From positions 62,001-126,000 of the forward strand of contig JASLGG010000016.1 of NCBI GenBank assembly GCA_030150265.1: 64,000 bases of DNA. The letters are read 5' to 3'. How positions within the stretch are numbered: position 1 is the stretch's first letter; every line of letters starts with the position of its first letter. Made by a program: the position numbers and the translations under genes. The notes beneath the pieces are model-generated. The model saw only the letters and a list, made by a program, of their open reading frames with translations, was not told where the DNA came from and ran no database searches. This DNA comes from Protaetiibacter sp. (GTDB taxonomy: Bacteria; Actinomycetota; Actinomycetes; Actinomycetales; Microbacteriaceae). Shown here piece after piece: positions 48,171 through 56,768 of this stretch.

Positions 48171-49096
48171 TGGGCGACGCGCAATCAAGCGCCATTCCAC
48201 CGTGGCACGCATTCCTCGGAGTCGTCCTGCAGGCACTCTCAGACGGAGAAGTTCACACCAAACGAGACCTCGAGCGCAGGTCTGTAGCGATCGTGGGTTT
48301 GAGTGAGGATCAACAGCGGGAACAATTAGCCTCCGGCCAATACCGCGCCTTGAATCGCATTGGGTGGGCGACTTCTGCGCTGCGCCGTGCGAAAGCGCTC
48401 GAGTCGCCTTCGCGTGCCGCCTTCCGAATTACGAAGATTGGTCTTGAGCTGCTGAGCTCTCACCCGTCGGGCGTGACCGTCGGCGACCTTGAGCGCATTC
48501 CGGCATACACCGAGTACGTGCCGACAAGAGGGAGTCGCTTGCCTTCTCCAACATCCGCCGAGCCGGAAGCTGATGAGCAGACGCCGCAAGATCTCATCGA
48601 GCTCGGCCTCGAGCAGATCCTCGATGATCTCAAGTCTCGATTGCTGGAACGGCTTCGCGGTGTCGATCCCCTCTTCTTTGAGCAAGTGGTTCGACAGCTG
48701 ATCGTCCGAATGGGATATGGAAGCGAAGGAGAACTCAAGCGTCTCCCCGGCTCAGGCGATGGCGGACTCGACGGCAAGATCGACAGGGACGAGTTAGGCC
48801 TGGGCCACATCTACGTTCAAGCGAAGCGCTATGCCGAAGAGAACGTGGTCGGCAGGCCAGCCGTTCAAGCTTTCGTTGGTGCTCTCGCAACAAGAGGGGC
48901 GAGCGTCGGGGTCTTCTTCACCACCAGCCGGTTCAGTGATGAGGCCCGAGACGCCGCTGAGCGAGTTCCGCAGGAAATAGCGCTTGTCGACGGGCTACGC
49001 CTCACAGAGCTCATGATCAAGTACCGCGTCGGAGTCCAAGTTTCGCGTCAGATCGACATCGTTCGGATCGACGAAGATTTCTTTGGCGAGGACTGA
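48170..49096 (+). CDS. Mrr-type restriction endonuclease
   Basis: 308 aa. An N-terminal winged-helix Mrr_N-like domain (VLQALSDGEVHTKRDLERRS, WATSALRRAKALESPSRAAF, FRITKIGLELL) and a C-terminal PD-(D/E)xK domain: FEQVVRQLIVRMGYG, then SGDGGLDGKIDRDELGL and IYVQAKRY (Q-A-K catalytic core near 216-221). Mrr proteins usually cut methylated DNA (type IV). ATG overlaps the hsdM stop (TGATG). Fusion into a type I operon suggests either second-layer defence or a modification-dependent guard. GC is lower than the host average. Confidence 0.9.
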   Translation: MGDAQSSAIPPWHAFLGVVLQALSDGEVHTKRDLERRSVAIVGLSEDQQREQLASGQYRALNRIGWATSALRRAKALESPSRAAFRITKIGLELLSSHPSGVTVGDLERIPAYTEYVPTRGSRLPSPTSAEPEADEQTPQDLIELGLEQILDDLKSRLLERLRGVDPLFFEQVVRQLIVRMGYGSEGELKRLPGSGDGGLDGKIDRDELGLGHIYVQAKRYAEENVVGRPAVQAFVGALATRGASVGVFFTTSRFSDEARDAAERVPQEIALVDGLRLTELMIKYRVGVQVSRQIDIVRIDEDFFGED

Positions 49097-49117
49097 CCGG
49101 CTGCGCTCTCGCGTCAC

Positions 49118-49591
49118 TTACAAGAAGAACCGTCTTCGCTGGCTGCTCGCGATGGCGTCTTCGAACGCGTGCAGCCAGCCCAATGCGCTCCGACGGCGCA
49201 CATCGGTTGACGTGCTCATCGTCAGCAGCCTGATAAGGAACCATACGAGAACGGCTGCCGAGATGATCGCCGCAATGGTCGATAGCCACTCGATGCTGGT
49301 CGTTGTTGATACGAGAGCGAGTACGACTGGCACGAACGAGGCCACCCACGCCCAAATGGTGCCCAGGTTCACCGAGGAGTAACGCCGAAGTCCGGTGAGC
49401 ACTGCGAGCCGAGCATCTGGATTGCGGCGGGTGCCTTTCACGAAGCGATTGACCTCAGTTGCCGAAGGCCAGCGACTGAGGTCGGGCCAAAACTCGCGAG
49501 CTTCTTCGGGGAAGCCCTCCGGGTAGTCGACATCTGGTCTGGAGCTGTGGAGGTCGCGACGGCTCTTCGGCACGGCAATATTCTCCTTCAT
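49118..49591 (-). CDS. Membrane protein of unknown function
   Basis: 157 aa from ATG 49591. A polar N-terminus with acidic patches (RPDVDYPEGFPEEAREFWPD) precedes two spans, LGTIWAWVASFVPVVLALVS and STIAAIISAAVLVWFLIRLL. The C-terminus is cytoplasmic and ends RRRFFL. It converges on the Mrr gene with 21 bases between stops, and its GC is low like that gene, so it may have arrived with the restriction cluster. Two-span proteins beside nucleases are sometimes defence effectors, but nothing here proves that. Confidence 0.7.
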   Translation of the reverse strand: MKENIAVPKSRRDLHSSRPDVDYPEGFPEEAREFWPDLSRWPSATEVNRFVKGTRRNPDARLAVLTGLRRYSSVNLGTIWAWVASFVPVVLALVSTTTSIEWLSTIAAIISAAVLVWFLIRLLTMSTSTDVRRRSALGWLHAFEDAIASSQRRRFFL

Positions 49592-49692
49592 GTTTGCCGA
49601 GTGCGTTGCGGCGGTGGCGCGAGACGGCAGGACGGAAGCGACTCGGAGTCGCGAACTCGAAACGGGCGGGCTCCGAAGAACCCGCCCGCCCC

Positions 49693-50379
49693 TCACTCGC
49701 CCGCGGTGACGTCCCCGACGCGCACGATGAACTGCCCGCCCGAGGCCGCCGCCTCGAGCGTGCGCAGCTGCAGCAGCGCCGGGTGCGCCTCGAGCACCTG
49801 CGCGACGTTCGCGAGCGAGCGCAGCGCAGCCGCATCCGCCCGCGCGCGCTCGAGCTTGGCGCGGCCCTGCTCGCGAGCGAGGGCCGTCTCGGCGAAGGCG
49901 TGACGCAGCTCGGCTGAGAGCGTCACGTCGCGCACGGCGAACTCGAGCACCTCGGCGCCGAGCGCGGCCACCGCCGCAGCGAACGCGTCGCGCACGCCCG
50001 AGAGCAGATCGCTACGGGTGGCGAGCACCTCGTCGAGCGTTCGGCCGGCGATCGCCTCGCGCACGGCGAGCTGGGCCAGCACGTACACGGCGTCCGCGGG
50101 GATGTCCGCCTCGGTGAGCCAGGCACGGGCATCCGCGACCCGGTAGCGCACCACCGGGGTGGCGCGCACCTGCATGCCGTCGGCGGTCAGCACGTCCTGG
50201 GTCGCGAGTGCGATCCAGCGGGCGCGCGTGTCGACCATGCTCCAGACCTCGCGGCGGCGCCGACGGTGACGCCCCGCGTCGGCGAGGCGCTCGATCACGC
50301 CGGCACGCGTCACGACGGCCTGCTCCCACGGCTGCATGAGCACGTTGCGGCCGATGGCGACGATGCGGATGGTGGACAT
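49693..50379 (-). CDS. SPFH/Band 7 domain protein
   Basis: 228 aa, GGAAAGGAG upstream of the ATG. STIRIVAIGRNVLMQPWEQA, then ALATQDVLTADGMQVRATPV and RYRVADARAW are the SPFH core of slipin/stomatin type; the helix ALAREQGRAKLERARADAAA follows, and the C-terminus ends LQLRTLEAAASGGQFIVRVG. It lacks the usual N-terminal membrane anchor, so it may be soluble or peripherally attached. SPFH proteins organise membrane complexes; the partner is not apparent. Confidence 0.85.
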   Translation of the reverse strand: MSTIRIVAIGRNVLMQPWEQAVVTRAGVIERLADAGRHRRRRREVWSMVDTRARWIALATQDVLTADGMQVRATPVVRYRVADARAWLTEADIPADAVYVLAQLAVREAIAGRTLDEVLATRSDLLSGVRDAFAAAVAALGAEVLEFAVRDVTLSAELRHAFAETALAREQGRAKLERARADAAALRSLANVAQVLEAHPALLQLRTLEAAASGGQFIVRVGDVTAGE

Positions 50380-50876
50380 TTCGGGTCTCCTTTCGGAAGG
50401 GGTGACGGGCGGGAGGTCTGATACAGGGGGCGGGACTGTGGACGCCCGCCCCGCGAGACGGCGGGCCGCGGGCGATGCGGGGAGCGGCGAGCCGCGACCC
50501 CATCGCGCAAGGTGACCCGTCGTCGAACTCCCGGGGCGGACGCCCTGCCGATTCGAACGGCCTCACCAAAGGAGCGGGATGTACAGTCCTGCGGTGGTTC
50601 GGACTCCGGATGCGCGGAACCGGCTGGGCTATCGCCTCCGGCCGCTCGGACCCGACCTCGTGCGACGGCCGAAGCGGCCGTCAGGTCTAGAGCTGATGCT
50701 CGGGCGAACCTGCGAGGCAGATCGCAGAGGCGGACGCGAGCCCGCGGTCATCCGCGTAGGTCTCGGTGTTCGTGCGCACGATCGGCTCCTCCATGTCGGT
50801 CCGCCCGGATGGGCAGGAGAGCGACATTAGCGACACGCCCGGGATGCGCGCAAGTCTCGGTTCGATCACGGCGCCC
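50380..50876. other. Intergenic stretch, mostly without recognised content
   Basis: About 500 bases. It carries a hairpin GACGGCC-GAAGC-GGCCGTC (50664-50682), which could end transcripts from the LacI-type regulator, and one possible short peptide gene (50687-50794). Nothing else coding is convincing. Confidence 0.4.
50687..50794 (-). CDS. Possible 35-residue peptide downstream of the LacI regulator
   Basis: EEPIVRTNTETYADDRGLAS then ASAICLAGSPEHQL, followed within five bases by a hairpin that could be a terminator. Composition is protein-like with one Cys, but the ribosome site is weak. An upstream ATG at 50827 would lengthen it by 11 residues. It could be a small regulatory or modified peptide, or chance. 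Confidence 0.25.
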   Translation of the reverse strand: MEEPIVRTNTETYADDRGLASASAICLAGSPEHQL

Positions 50877-51899
50877 CTACGCCGACTCCCGCACCACCAG
50901 ATGCGACGCCACCACCGTCGCCGTCGGCACCGCCTCGCCCGCCAGGATCCGCAGCAGCGCATCCGCCATCTGCTCGCCCATCGCCTCCGACGGCTGGCTC
51001 ATGGTCGTGAGGGGAACGCGTGCCGTGAGCGCCGCGGAGGAGTCGTCGAAGCCCACCACGGCGACGTCGGCGGGCACCCGGCGGCCGGCGTCCAGCAGCA
51101 CCGAGACGGCGGCGGCGGCCATCACGTCGTTGGCCGCGAACACGGCGTCGAGATCCGGATGCGCGGAGAGCAGCGCGTGCATCGCCGCGGCCCCCGAGAC
51201 CGCGCCGAAGTCGCCCGCGGCCACGAGCGAGGAGTCGAGCCCGGCCTCCGTGAGCGCCTCGCGCCATCCGGCGGTGCGGTCGAGCGCGGCCGACATGTCG
51301 TCGGGGCCCGTGATGGTGGCGATGCGGCGCCGGCCCGAGCGCACGAGGTGCGACACGGCATCCCGGGCGGCTCCGCGGTTGTCGAGGTCGATGAAGTAGT
51401 TCGGGGGGTCGGTCTGCTCCGACGGGCGCCCGCCGAACACGACAGGCACGACGTCGTGCAGGTGCAGCAGCGCGTCGTGCCGCGCGTGCTGCGAGGCCAC
51501 CAGCACCCCGTCGACCACGCCGCTTGTCAGGTAGCGCATGAGCTTCTCGTCGGAGCGGTCGGACGACACCATGAGGTTCAGCAGGTAGTCGGAGGCCTCG
51601 ATGCGCCTCGACACCCCTGCCATCACCGCGATGAGGTGCGGATCGGCGAGCGCGAGCGTGCCGGGCTCCGGGATCACGAGCGCGATCGCCATCGATCGTG
51701 ACGATGCGAGCGAGCGCGCCGCCCGGTTCGGCACGTAGTTCAGCCGCGCCGCAACCGCCCGCACGTGCTCGATCGTGGCAGCCGACACATCCGGCTCCCC
51801 GTTGAGGGCGCGCGAGACGGTGCTGCGCGTGACCCCCGCCTCGGCGGCCACCATCTCGAGGGTGGGGCGACGAGCGGAGGGGTTCGTCGGCCGTGCCAC
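50877..51899 (-). CDS. cebR: LacI-family transcriptional regulator, CebR-like
   Basis: 340 aa, GTG start. The HTH is PTLEMVAAEAGVTRSTVSRA followed by LNGEPDVSAATIEHVRAVAA and the hinge LNYVPNRAARSLAS, where Leu of the hinge helix widens the operator centre. The effector domain runs from SMAIALVIPEPGTLALADPH to the C-terminus with DAVFAANDVMAAAAV and VPADVAVVGFDDSSAA. The two perfect palindromes upstream of the sugar-binding gene contain GGGAGCGCTCCC, the core of the Streptomyces CebR box, making this its probable regulator, released by cellobiose or similar. It is transcribed in line after bglC. Confidence 0.9.
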   Translation of the reverse strand: MARPTNPSARRPTLEMVAAEAGVTRSTVSRALNGEPDVSAATIEHVRAVAARLNYVPNRAARSLASSRSMAIALVIPEPGTLALADPHLIAVMAGVSRRIEASDYLLNLMVSSDRSDEKLMRYLTSGVVDGVLVASQHARHDALLHLHDVVPVVFGGRPSEQTDPPNYFIDLDNRGAARDAVSHLVRSGRRRIATITGPDDMSAALDRTAGWREALTEAGLDSSLVAAGDFGAVSGAAAMHALLSAHPDLDAVFAANDVMAAAAVSVLLDAGRRVPADVAVVGFDDSSAALTARVPLTTMSQPSEAMGEQMADALLRILAGEAVPTATVVASHLVVRESA

Positions 51900-51903
51900 C
51901 GGA

Positions 51904-53298
51904 TCAGCGTACCGATGTGCCCCGCGCCTCGGAGATCAGCGTGCGGTAGGCGAGCGCGGAGTCCTTGAGGGTGCGCTGCTGCGTCGCGTAGTCCACCCGC
52001 ACGAGGCCGAAGCGCTTGGCGTACCCCCAGGCCCACTCGAAGTTGTCGAGCAGCGACCAGTAGAAGTAGCCGCGCACGTCCACCCCCGCCGCCCGCGCCG
52101 CGTGCACCGCGTCGAGGTGGGCGCGCAGGTAGCCGACGCGCTCCTCGTCGTGCACGGCGCCATCCGCGGCCACGGCATCGTCGAAGGCGGCGCCGTTCTC
52201 GGTCACGTAGAGCGGCACCCCCGCCGCACCCGTGTAGTCGCGCTGCACGCGCTCGAGCAGCTCGGTCAGCCCGTGCGGCTCGATCTCCCAGTCCATCGCC
52301 GTGGTCGCGGCACCCGTCGGATGCCAGAACACCCCGTCGGCCGCCGGGTACGGCGACCCGGTCTCCCGCGACGTCGGCGCCTCCTGTCGCATGGGCGTCG
52401 CGGGAGGCCGGGTCGACACGGTCTCGCCGTGGTAGTAGTTCACGCCGAGGAAGTCCGCCGAGCCGCGGATGAGGTCGAGATCTCCCGGCCGCACCGCCGC
52501 ATCCAGCCCGAACGGCGCGAGGTCGGCGCGCACGTCATCCGGGTACGCGCCGCGGAACAGCGGCTCGAGGAAGAATCGGTTGAACTGCCCGTCGATGCGC
52601 CGCGCGGCATCGAGGTCGCCGGCGTCGTCGGCGCGCAGTGCGCGGATGGGCGCGAGGTTGAGGGTGATGCCCACCGACGCTGCCCCCGCCGCCCGCAGCT
52701 CGCGCGCCGCCATCCCGTGGGCGAGCAGCAGGTGGTGCCCGGCGGCGACGCCGTCGGATGCCGAGCGCCGCCCCGGCGCGTGCGCCCCCGCCGTGTACGA
52801 CAGGAACGACGAGCACCACGGCTCGTTGAACGTCGTCCAGGTGCCGAGCCGGTCGCCGAGCGCGCCGTGCACGGCGAGCGCGTACTCGGTGAAGCGCTCC
52901 GCCGTCTCGCGCGCCGGCCAGCCGCCGAGCTCCTCGCGGGCCTGCGGCATGTCCCAGTGGTAGAGCGTCGGCCAGGGACGGATGCCGACCTCGAGCAGCG
53001 CGTCGACCAGCCGGTCGTAGAACGCGAGGCCCGCCGGGTTCAGCGCCGCGTCGTCCGGCTTCACGCGTGCCCACGAGATCGAGAAGCGGTAGGCGTCGAG
53101 GCCGAGCGAGGCCATGAGCGCCACGTCGTCGCGGTAGCGGTGGTAGTGGTCGCACGCGACCGATCCGTCGTCGCCGTCGATCACGGCGCCGGGCACGCGG
53201 CAGAAGGCGTCCCAGATGGAGTCGCGGCGGCCGTCGGTCCAGGCGGCCCCCTCGATCTGGAACGCGGCCGTCGCCGCGCCGTACACGAACTCGTTCAC
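51904..53298 (-). CDS. bglC: Family 1 beta-glucosidase
   Basis: 464 aa, GTG start overlapping the upstream permease stop (GTGA). FVYGAATAAFQIEGAAWTDG is the GH1 opening; TWTTFNEPWCSSFL carries the acid/base Glu159, and YVTENGAAF the nucleophile Glu367. RGYFYWSLLDNFEWAWGYAK is the typical C-terminal aglycone region. No signal peptide, so it hydrolyses imported beta-glucosides such as cellobiose in the cytoplasm. Last transport-operon gene, directly ahead of the cebR-like regulator. Confidence 0.95.
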   Translation of the reverse strand: MNEFVYGAATAAFQIEGAAWTDGRRDSIWDAFCRVPGAVIDGDDGSVACDHYHRYRDDVALMASLGLDAYRFSISWARVKPDDAALNPAGLAFYDRLVDALLEVGIRPWPTLYHWDMPQAREELGGWPARETAERFTEYALAVHGALGDRLGTWTTFNEPWCSSFLSYTAGAHAPGRRSASDGVAAGHHLLLAHGMAARELRAAGAASVGITLNLAPIRALRADDAGDLDAARRIDGQFNRFFLEPLFRGAYPDDVRADLAPFGLDAAVRPGDLDLIRGSADFLGVNYYHGETVSTRPPATPMRQEAPTSRETGSPYPAADGVFWHPTGAATTAMDWEIEPHGLTELLERVQRDYTGAAGVPLYVTENGAAFDDAVAADGAVHDEERVGYLRAHLDAVHAARAAGVDVRGYFYWSLLDNFEWAWGYAKRFGLVRVDYATQQRTLKDSALAYRTLISEARGTSVR

Positions 53299-54191
53299 GC
53301 CTTCACCGCTCCCTGCATGATCCCCGACACGAGCTGCTTGCCCGCCACCACGAAGAGCAGCAGCAGGGGCACGGTCGCCACGAGCGTGCCGGCCAGCACG
53401 ACGGAGTAGTCCACGAAGTAGTTCGCCTGCAGCAGCGACAGCGCCACCGGCAGGGTCGGGTTCTGCGGCGTCAGCACGATGAACGGCCAGAAGAAGTTCG
53501 TCCAGCTCGCCACGAAGGTGAAGAGCGCGAGCATCGTCGCGGCCGGTCGCGCGATGGGCAGCACGATCGAGCGGAAGGTGCGGAACGAGCTCGCGCCGTC
53601 GACGCGCGCCGCCTCCACGATCTCGTCGGGCAGCGCCTGCTGGATGTACTGCGTCATCCAGAACACCCCGAAGGCGTTCACGAGCGCCGGCACGATGACG
53701 GCCTGCAGGGTGTCGATCCAGCCGTACTGCGCCATGAGCAGGTAGAGCGGCACGACCCCGAGCTGGGTGGGCACCGCCATCGTCGCCACGATGAACACGA
53801 GCAGCGGCCCGCGTCCCCGGAACCGGAGCTTCGCGAAGGCGTAGCCCGCGAGCGTCGAGAAGAACACCACGGATGCCGACACCGTGATCGACACGATGAG
53901 CGAGTTGCCGAGCGCCTTCCAGAAGTTCACCGCCGGGTTCGAGATCGCGGCGATCGCGTTCTCGATGAAGTGCGCCCCGGGGAACCACGACAGGTTCGGG
54001 TCGCGCGCCGAGCTCGCGTCGCCGGATGCCACGAGGAACGACCAGTACAGCGGCAGCACGCTCAGCAGCAGCACGAGGCCGAGGAAGCCGTAGCCGAGCC
54101 AGCCGGGCTTGCGCTGCGCGACGCGGAGGTTCCGCATCCGGCGCCGCCGGTGGCGGGCCAGCTGCGCGGGGGAGTAGGTGGCCGCGGACAT
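53295..54191 (-). CDS. cebG: Sugar ABC transporter permease (MalG/CebG type)
   Basis: 298 aa, six spans. LPLYWSFLVASGDASSARDP at the start and the EAA loop LPDEIVEAARVDGASSFRTF (contact to the ATPase) with IVLPIARPAATMLALF. Start ATG 54191 overlaps the preceding permease stop (TGATG). It partners the next permease; no ATP-binding subunit is encoded here, as usual for actinobacterial sugar importers that share MsiK. Confidence 0.93.
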   Translation of the reverse strand: MSAATYSPAQLARHRRRRMRNLRVAQRKPGWLGYGFLGLVLLLSVLPLYWSFLVASGDASSARDPNLSWFPGAHFIENAIAAISNPAVNFWKALGNSLIVSITVSASVVFFSTLAGYAFAKLRFRGRGPLLVFIVATMAVPTQLGVVPLYLLMAQYGWIDTLQAVIVPALVNAFGVFWMTQYIQQALPDEIVEAARVDGASSFRTFRSIVLPIARPAATMLALFTFVASWTNFFWPFIVLTPQNPTLPVALSLLQANYFVDYSVVLAGTLVATVPLLLLFVVAGKQLVSGIMQGAVKA

Positions 54192-55108
54192 CAGCGCGTC
54201 CCTTCGGTCGAGATGCGGCGGGAGAGGAGCAGGTTCACGAGCCCGATGACCGCGATCACCAGGAACAGCAGCCAGGCGACCGCGGACGCCCGCCCGAAGT
54301 CGAAGCGGTCCCAGCCGACGTTGTAGAGGTAGAGGGTGAGCGTCAGCCACTGGGAGTCGGAGCCGCCCTGGCCGAACTGGTCGTAGAGGCGCGGCTCGTC
54401 GAAGATCTGCAGGCCGCCGATCGTCGAGGTGATGATCACGAAGATGAGGGTGGGGCGGATGCCGGGGATCGTCACCGACAGGAACTGCCGGATGCGCCCC
54501 GCCCCGTCGATCACGGCCGCCTCGTAGTAGTCGCGCGGCACCGCCTGCATCGCGGCGAGCAGCACGAGGGCGTTGTAGCCGGTCCAGCGGAAGTTCACCA
54601 TCGTCGCGATCGCCACGTGGCTCGCGAGCGGCTCGACGTGCCAGCGGATCGGGCCGATCCCGAACACCGACAGCAGGTTGTTGATGGCGCCGAACTGGTC
54701 GGCGAAGAGCTGGCCGAAGATGAGCGCCACGGCGACGGGCGCCACGACGTAGGGGAGCAGCACGCCCATCCGCCAGAACGTCTTGGCGCGCAGGTTGGTG
54801 TCGAGCGCGGATGCGATGAGCAGCGCGAAGATCAGCTGCGGCACCGAGGAGAGCAGGAAGATGCTCATCGAGTTGCGCAGGGCGATCCAGAACTTCTTGT
54901 CGCCGAGCACGGCCGCGTAGTTGTCGAAGCCGATGAGGCCGCCGTCGCCGGCGACGAGGTGCCACTGGTGCAGCGACACGTAGGCCGTGTAGGCGAGGGG
55001 GAACAGCCCCACGATCGCGAACAGGATGAAGAACGGCGAGATGTAGACGTAGGGGGTCGCGCGGTAGCCGAGACGCGACAGGCGCGCTCGCCCGGTGAGA
55101 GTGGTCAT
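54191..55108 (-). CDS. cebF: Sugar ABC transporter permease (MalF/CebF type)
   Basis: 305 aa with six spans, starting PYVYISPFFILFAIVGLFPL and with a large periplasmic loop. The EAA loop is VPRDYYEAAVIDGAGRIRQF then LSVTIPGIRPTLIFVII. It pairs with the downstream MalG-type permease, between the substrate-binding lipoprotein gene and bglC. Start ATG with poor upstream site (GAGGATCAACG), 77 bases after the binding protein gene. Confidence 0.93.
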   Translation of the reverse strand: MTTLTGRARLSRLGYRATPYVYISPFFILFAIVGLFPLAYTAYVSLHQWHLVAGDGGLIGFDNYAAVLGDKKFWIALRNSMSIFLLSSVPQLIFALLIASALDTNLRAKTFWRMGVLLPYVVAPVAVALIFGQLFADQFGAINNLLSVFGIGPIRWHVEPLASHVAIATMVNFRWTGYNALVLLAAMQAVPRDYYEAAVIDGAGRIRQFLSVTIPGIRPTLIFVIITSTIGGLQIFDEPRLYDQFGQGGSDSQWLTLTLYLYNVGWDRFDFGRASAVAWLLFLVIAVIGLVNLLLSRRISTEGTR

Positions 55109-55184
55109 CGTTGATCCTCGGTGCAGGGGTCGGGGGGTGTGCGGGGGCGGGCCCTCCCATCCGTGGGCCCGCCCCCGCGGAGCG

Positions 55185-56465
55185 TCAGCCGAGCGCCTCG
55201 ACCTCGCTCACGAACTGCGCCCACGACTCGTCGATGGACTGCTGCCCCTCCTCGACGCGGGTGAGCGCCTGCTGCGCCGCATCGTTGATCTGGAAGTACT
55301 TCGGGCCCTTGAACGGCGGGGTCGGGTCGACCGCGTTGGCGCGGCTGATGAGGATCTCGCCGACCGGGGCGTTGTTGAAGTACTCGTTGACGGCGCCCGT
55401 GAGCGCGGCGTCGTCGTAGGCCTTCACCTGGCTCGGGAAGGTGCCGGCGTTCTGGAACGCCTTGATCTGCTGCTCCGGAGCGGTGAGCCAGGCGGCGAAC
55501 TTCTTCGCCTCCTCGGTGTGCTTGCCCTGCGCGGGAACGGTCAGGTACGAGCCGCCCCAGTTGCCGCCGCCGCCGGGGAAGACGTCGGCGATGTCCCAGC
55601 CCTTCGTGTCGGCCGCGTTGCCGGAGATCACGCCGAGCATCCAGCCGGGGCAGAGCATCGTGGCGTAGTTGCCGGACGAGAGGGCGCCGAACCAGTCGTC
55701 CGACCACTGGCCGAGCTTCGCCGAGAGGTCCTTCGACTCGGTGAGCACCGTGCGGAACGTCTTCGCGACATCCGGGTTGCTCGTCGCGATGACCGTGCCG
55801 TCGTTCTTCTCGTAGTAGTTGGCGAACTGGTTGATCATGCCCTGGTAGGTCGCGCCGGCGGAGTCGTACCAGGCCTTGCCGGTCTTGGCGACGTAGTCGT
55901 GGCCGACCGAGAAGTAGGTGTCCCAGTCGCCCTGCAGCAGCTTCGCGACCTCGGCGCGGTCGGTGGGCAGGCCCGCCTCCGCGAACAGGTCGGAGCGGTA
56001 GCAGATCGCCTCGGGTCCGATGTCGGTGCCGTAGCCGACGAGGCGGCCGTCGCCGTCGGTCGCGGCGGCGGCCTTCCAGTCGAGCCAGCGGCCCTCGACC
56101 GCGGGGTCGGAGAGGTCGTAGAGCTTGTTCGCGTACTGCATGAGCTCGGGCAGCCAGTCGACCTCGATGGCCTCGACGTCGGCGAGACCGGATCCGGCGC
56201 CCAGCTTCTGGAAGAAGTTCGCGCGGGCGTCGTTGCTGGTGGCGGCGCGGTTGTGCACGATCTTCACGCCGGGGTTGGCATCCATGTACTCCTGGAGGAG
56301 CGCGTCGGTGTAGCCGAAGTCGTTGAAGCTGGCGAGCGTGATGGTCACGTCGCCGCCGGTGCCTCCGCTGCCGTCGTCTCCGGATGCGCAGCCGCTCGCG
56401 GCGAGCGCGACGCCGGCGACGGTGGCGATGCCGAGCGCGGCGCGTGCGCGCAGGGTCGTCCTCAT
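55185..56465 (-). CDS. cebE: Sugar-binding lipoprotein of ABC transporter (CebE type)
   Basis: 426 aa; AAAGGAG lies six bases before ATG 56465. A lipoprotein signal RAALGIATVAGVALAASGC gives lipidation at Cys26. The remainder is a type 1 extracellular solute-binding fold: TITLASFNDFGYTDALLQEY, AICYRSDLFAEAGLP, and DWFGALSSGNYATMLCPGWM. Predicted to capture cellobiose or other beta-glucosides. First gene of the operon, just downstream of two operator palindromes. Confidence 0.93.
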   Translation of the reverse strand: MRTTLRARAALGIATVAGVALAASGCASGDDGSGGTGGDVTITLASFNDFGYTDALLQEYMDANPGVKIVHNRAATSNDARANFFQKLGAGSGLADVEAIEVDWLPELMQYANKLYDLSDPAVEGRWLDWKAAAATDGDGRLVGYGTDIGPEAICYRSDLFAEAGLPTDRAEVAKLLQGDWDTYFSVGHDYVAKTGKAWYDSAGATYQGMINQFANYYEKNDGTVIATSNPDVAKTFRTVLTESKDLSAKLGQWSDDWFGALSSGNYATMLCPGWMLGVISGNAADTKGWDIADVFPGGGGNWGGSYLTVPAQGKHTEEAKKFAAWLTAPEQQIKAFQNAGTFPSQVKAYDDAALTGAVNEYFNNAPVGEILISRANAVDPTPPFKGPKYFQINDAAQQALTRVEEGQQSIDESWAQFVSEVEALG

Positions 56466-56506
56466 GGTCACTCCTTTGTGTTGGTGAAGGTGGTGGGTGA
56501 TGCGTT

Positions 56507-56522
56507 CCGGGAGCGCTCCCGG
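56507..56522. promoter_or_regulatory. CebR-type operator 1
   Basis: CCGGGAGCGCTCCCGG, a perfect 16-base palindrome, 42 bases before the cebE start. Its core GGGAGCGCTCCC equals that of the CebR box TGGGAGCGCTCCCA. Confidence 0.9.
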
Positions 56523-56542
56523 TGTTGAGCCGAGACGGTACA

Positions 56543-56558
56543 CCGGGAGCGCTCCCGG
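56543..56558. promoter_or_regulatory. CebR-type operator 2
   Basis: An identical copy of operator 1, centre-to-centre distance 36 bases. Dual sites allow cooperative binding around the promoter. Confidence 0.9.
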
Positions 56559-56612
56559 AGTCAACTCCCGGATGCGAGGCCGGCCGTCCGCGGCAGGAGT
56601 AGCGTCGAGAGC

Positions 56613-56768
56613 GTGAGCGACGAGATCGTGCGGCTCCCCGAGCCCGCGGGCGACGCGGCGTGCTGGCTCGGCCGGGTGTGCCCCGAGTGCGGGGCGCTCG
56701 ACGAGAGCCCGCGCCCCGCGGCCGTCTGTCCGCGCTGCGGCGTCGCGCGGGAGGAGGAGGACGCATGA
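56613..56768 (+). CDS. Small zinc-ribbon protein
   Basis: 51 aa, GTG start at 56613. Two CxxC knuckles, RVCPECGALDESPRP and AAVCPRCGV, form a zinc ribbon; an additional Cys precedes (GDAACWLGRV). The end is acidic (REEEDA). Its stop overlaps the ATG of the next gene (ATGA), so they are coupled. The neighbour is a nitronate monooxygenase-like enzyme; no function is known for the ribbon. Confidence 0.7.
   Translation: MSDEIVRLPEPAGDAACWLGRVCPECGALDESPRPAAVCPRCGVAREEEDA

Noticed and set aside
50579..50830. Plus-strand frame in the gap before the LacI gene
   Set aside because: No ribosome site, repetitive Arg/Pro composition and no recognisable domain.
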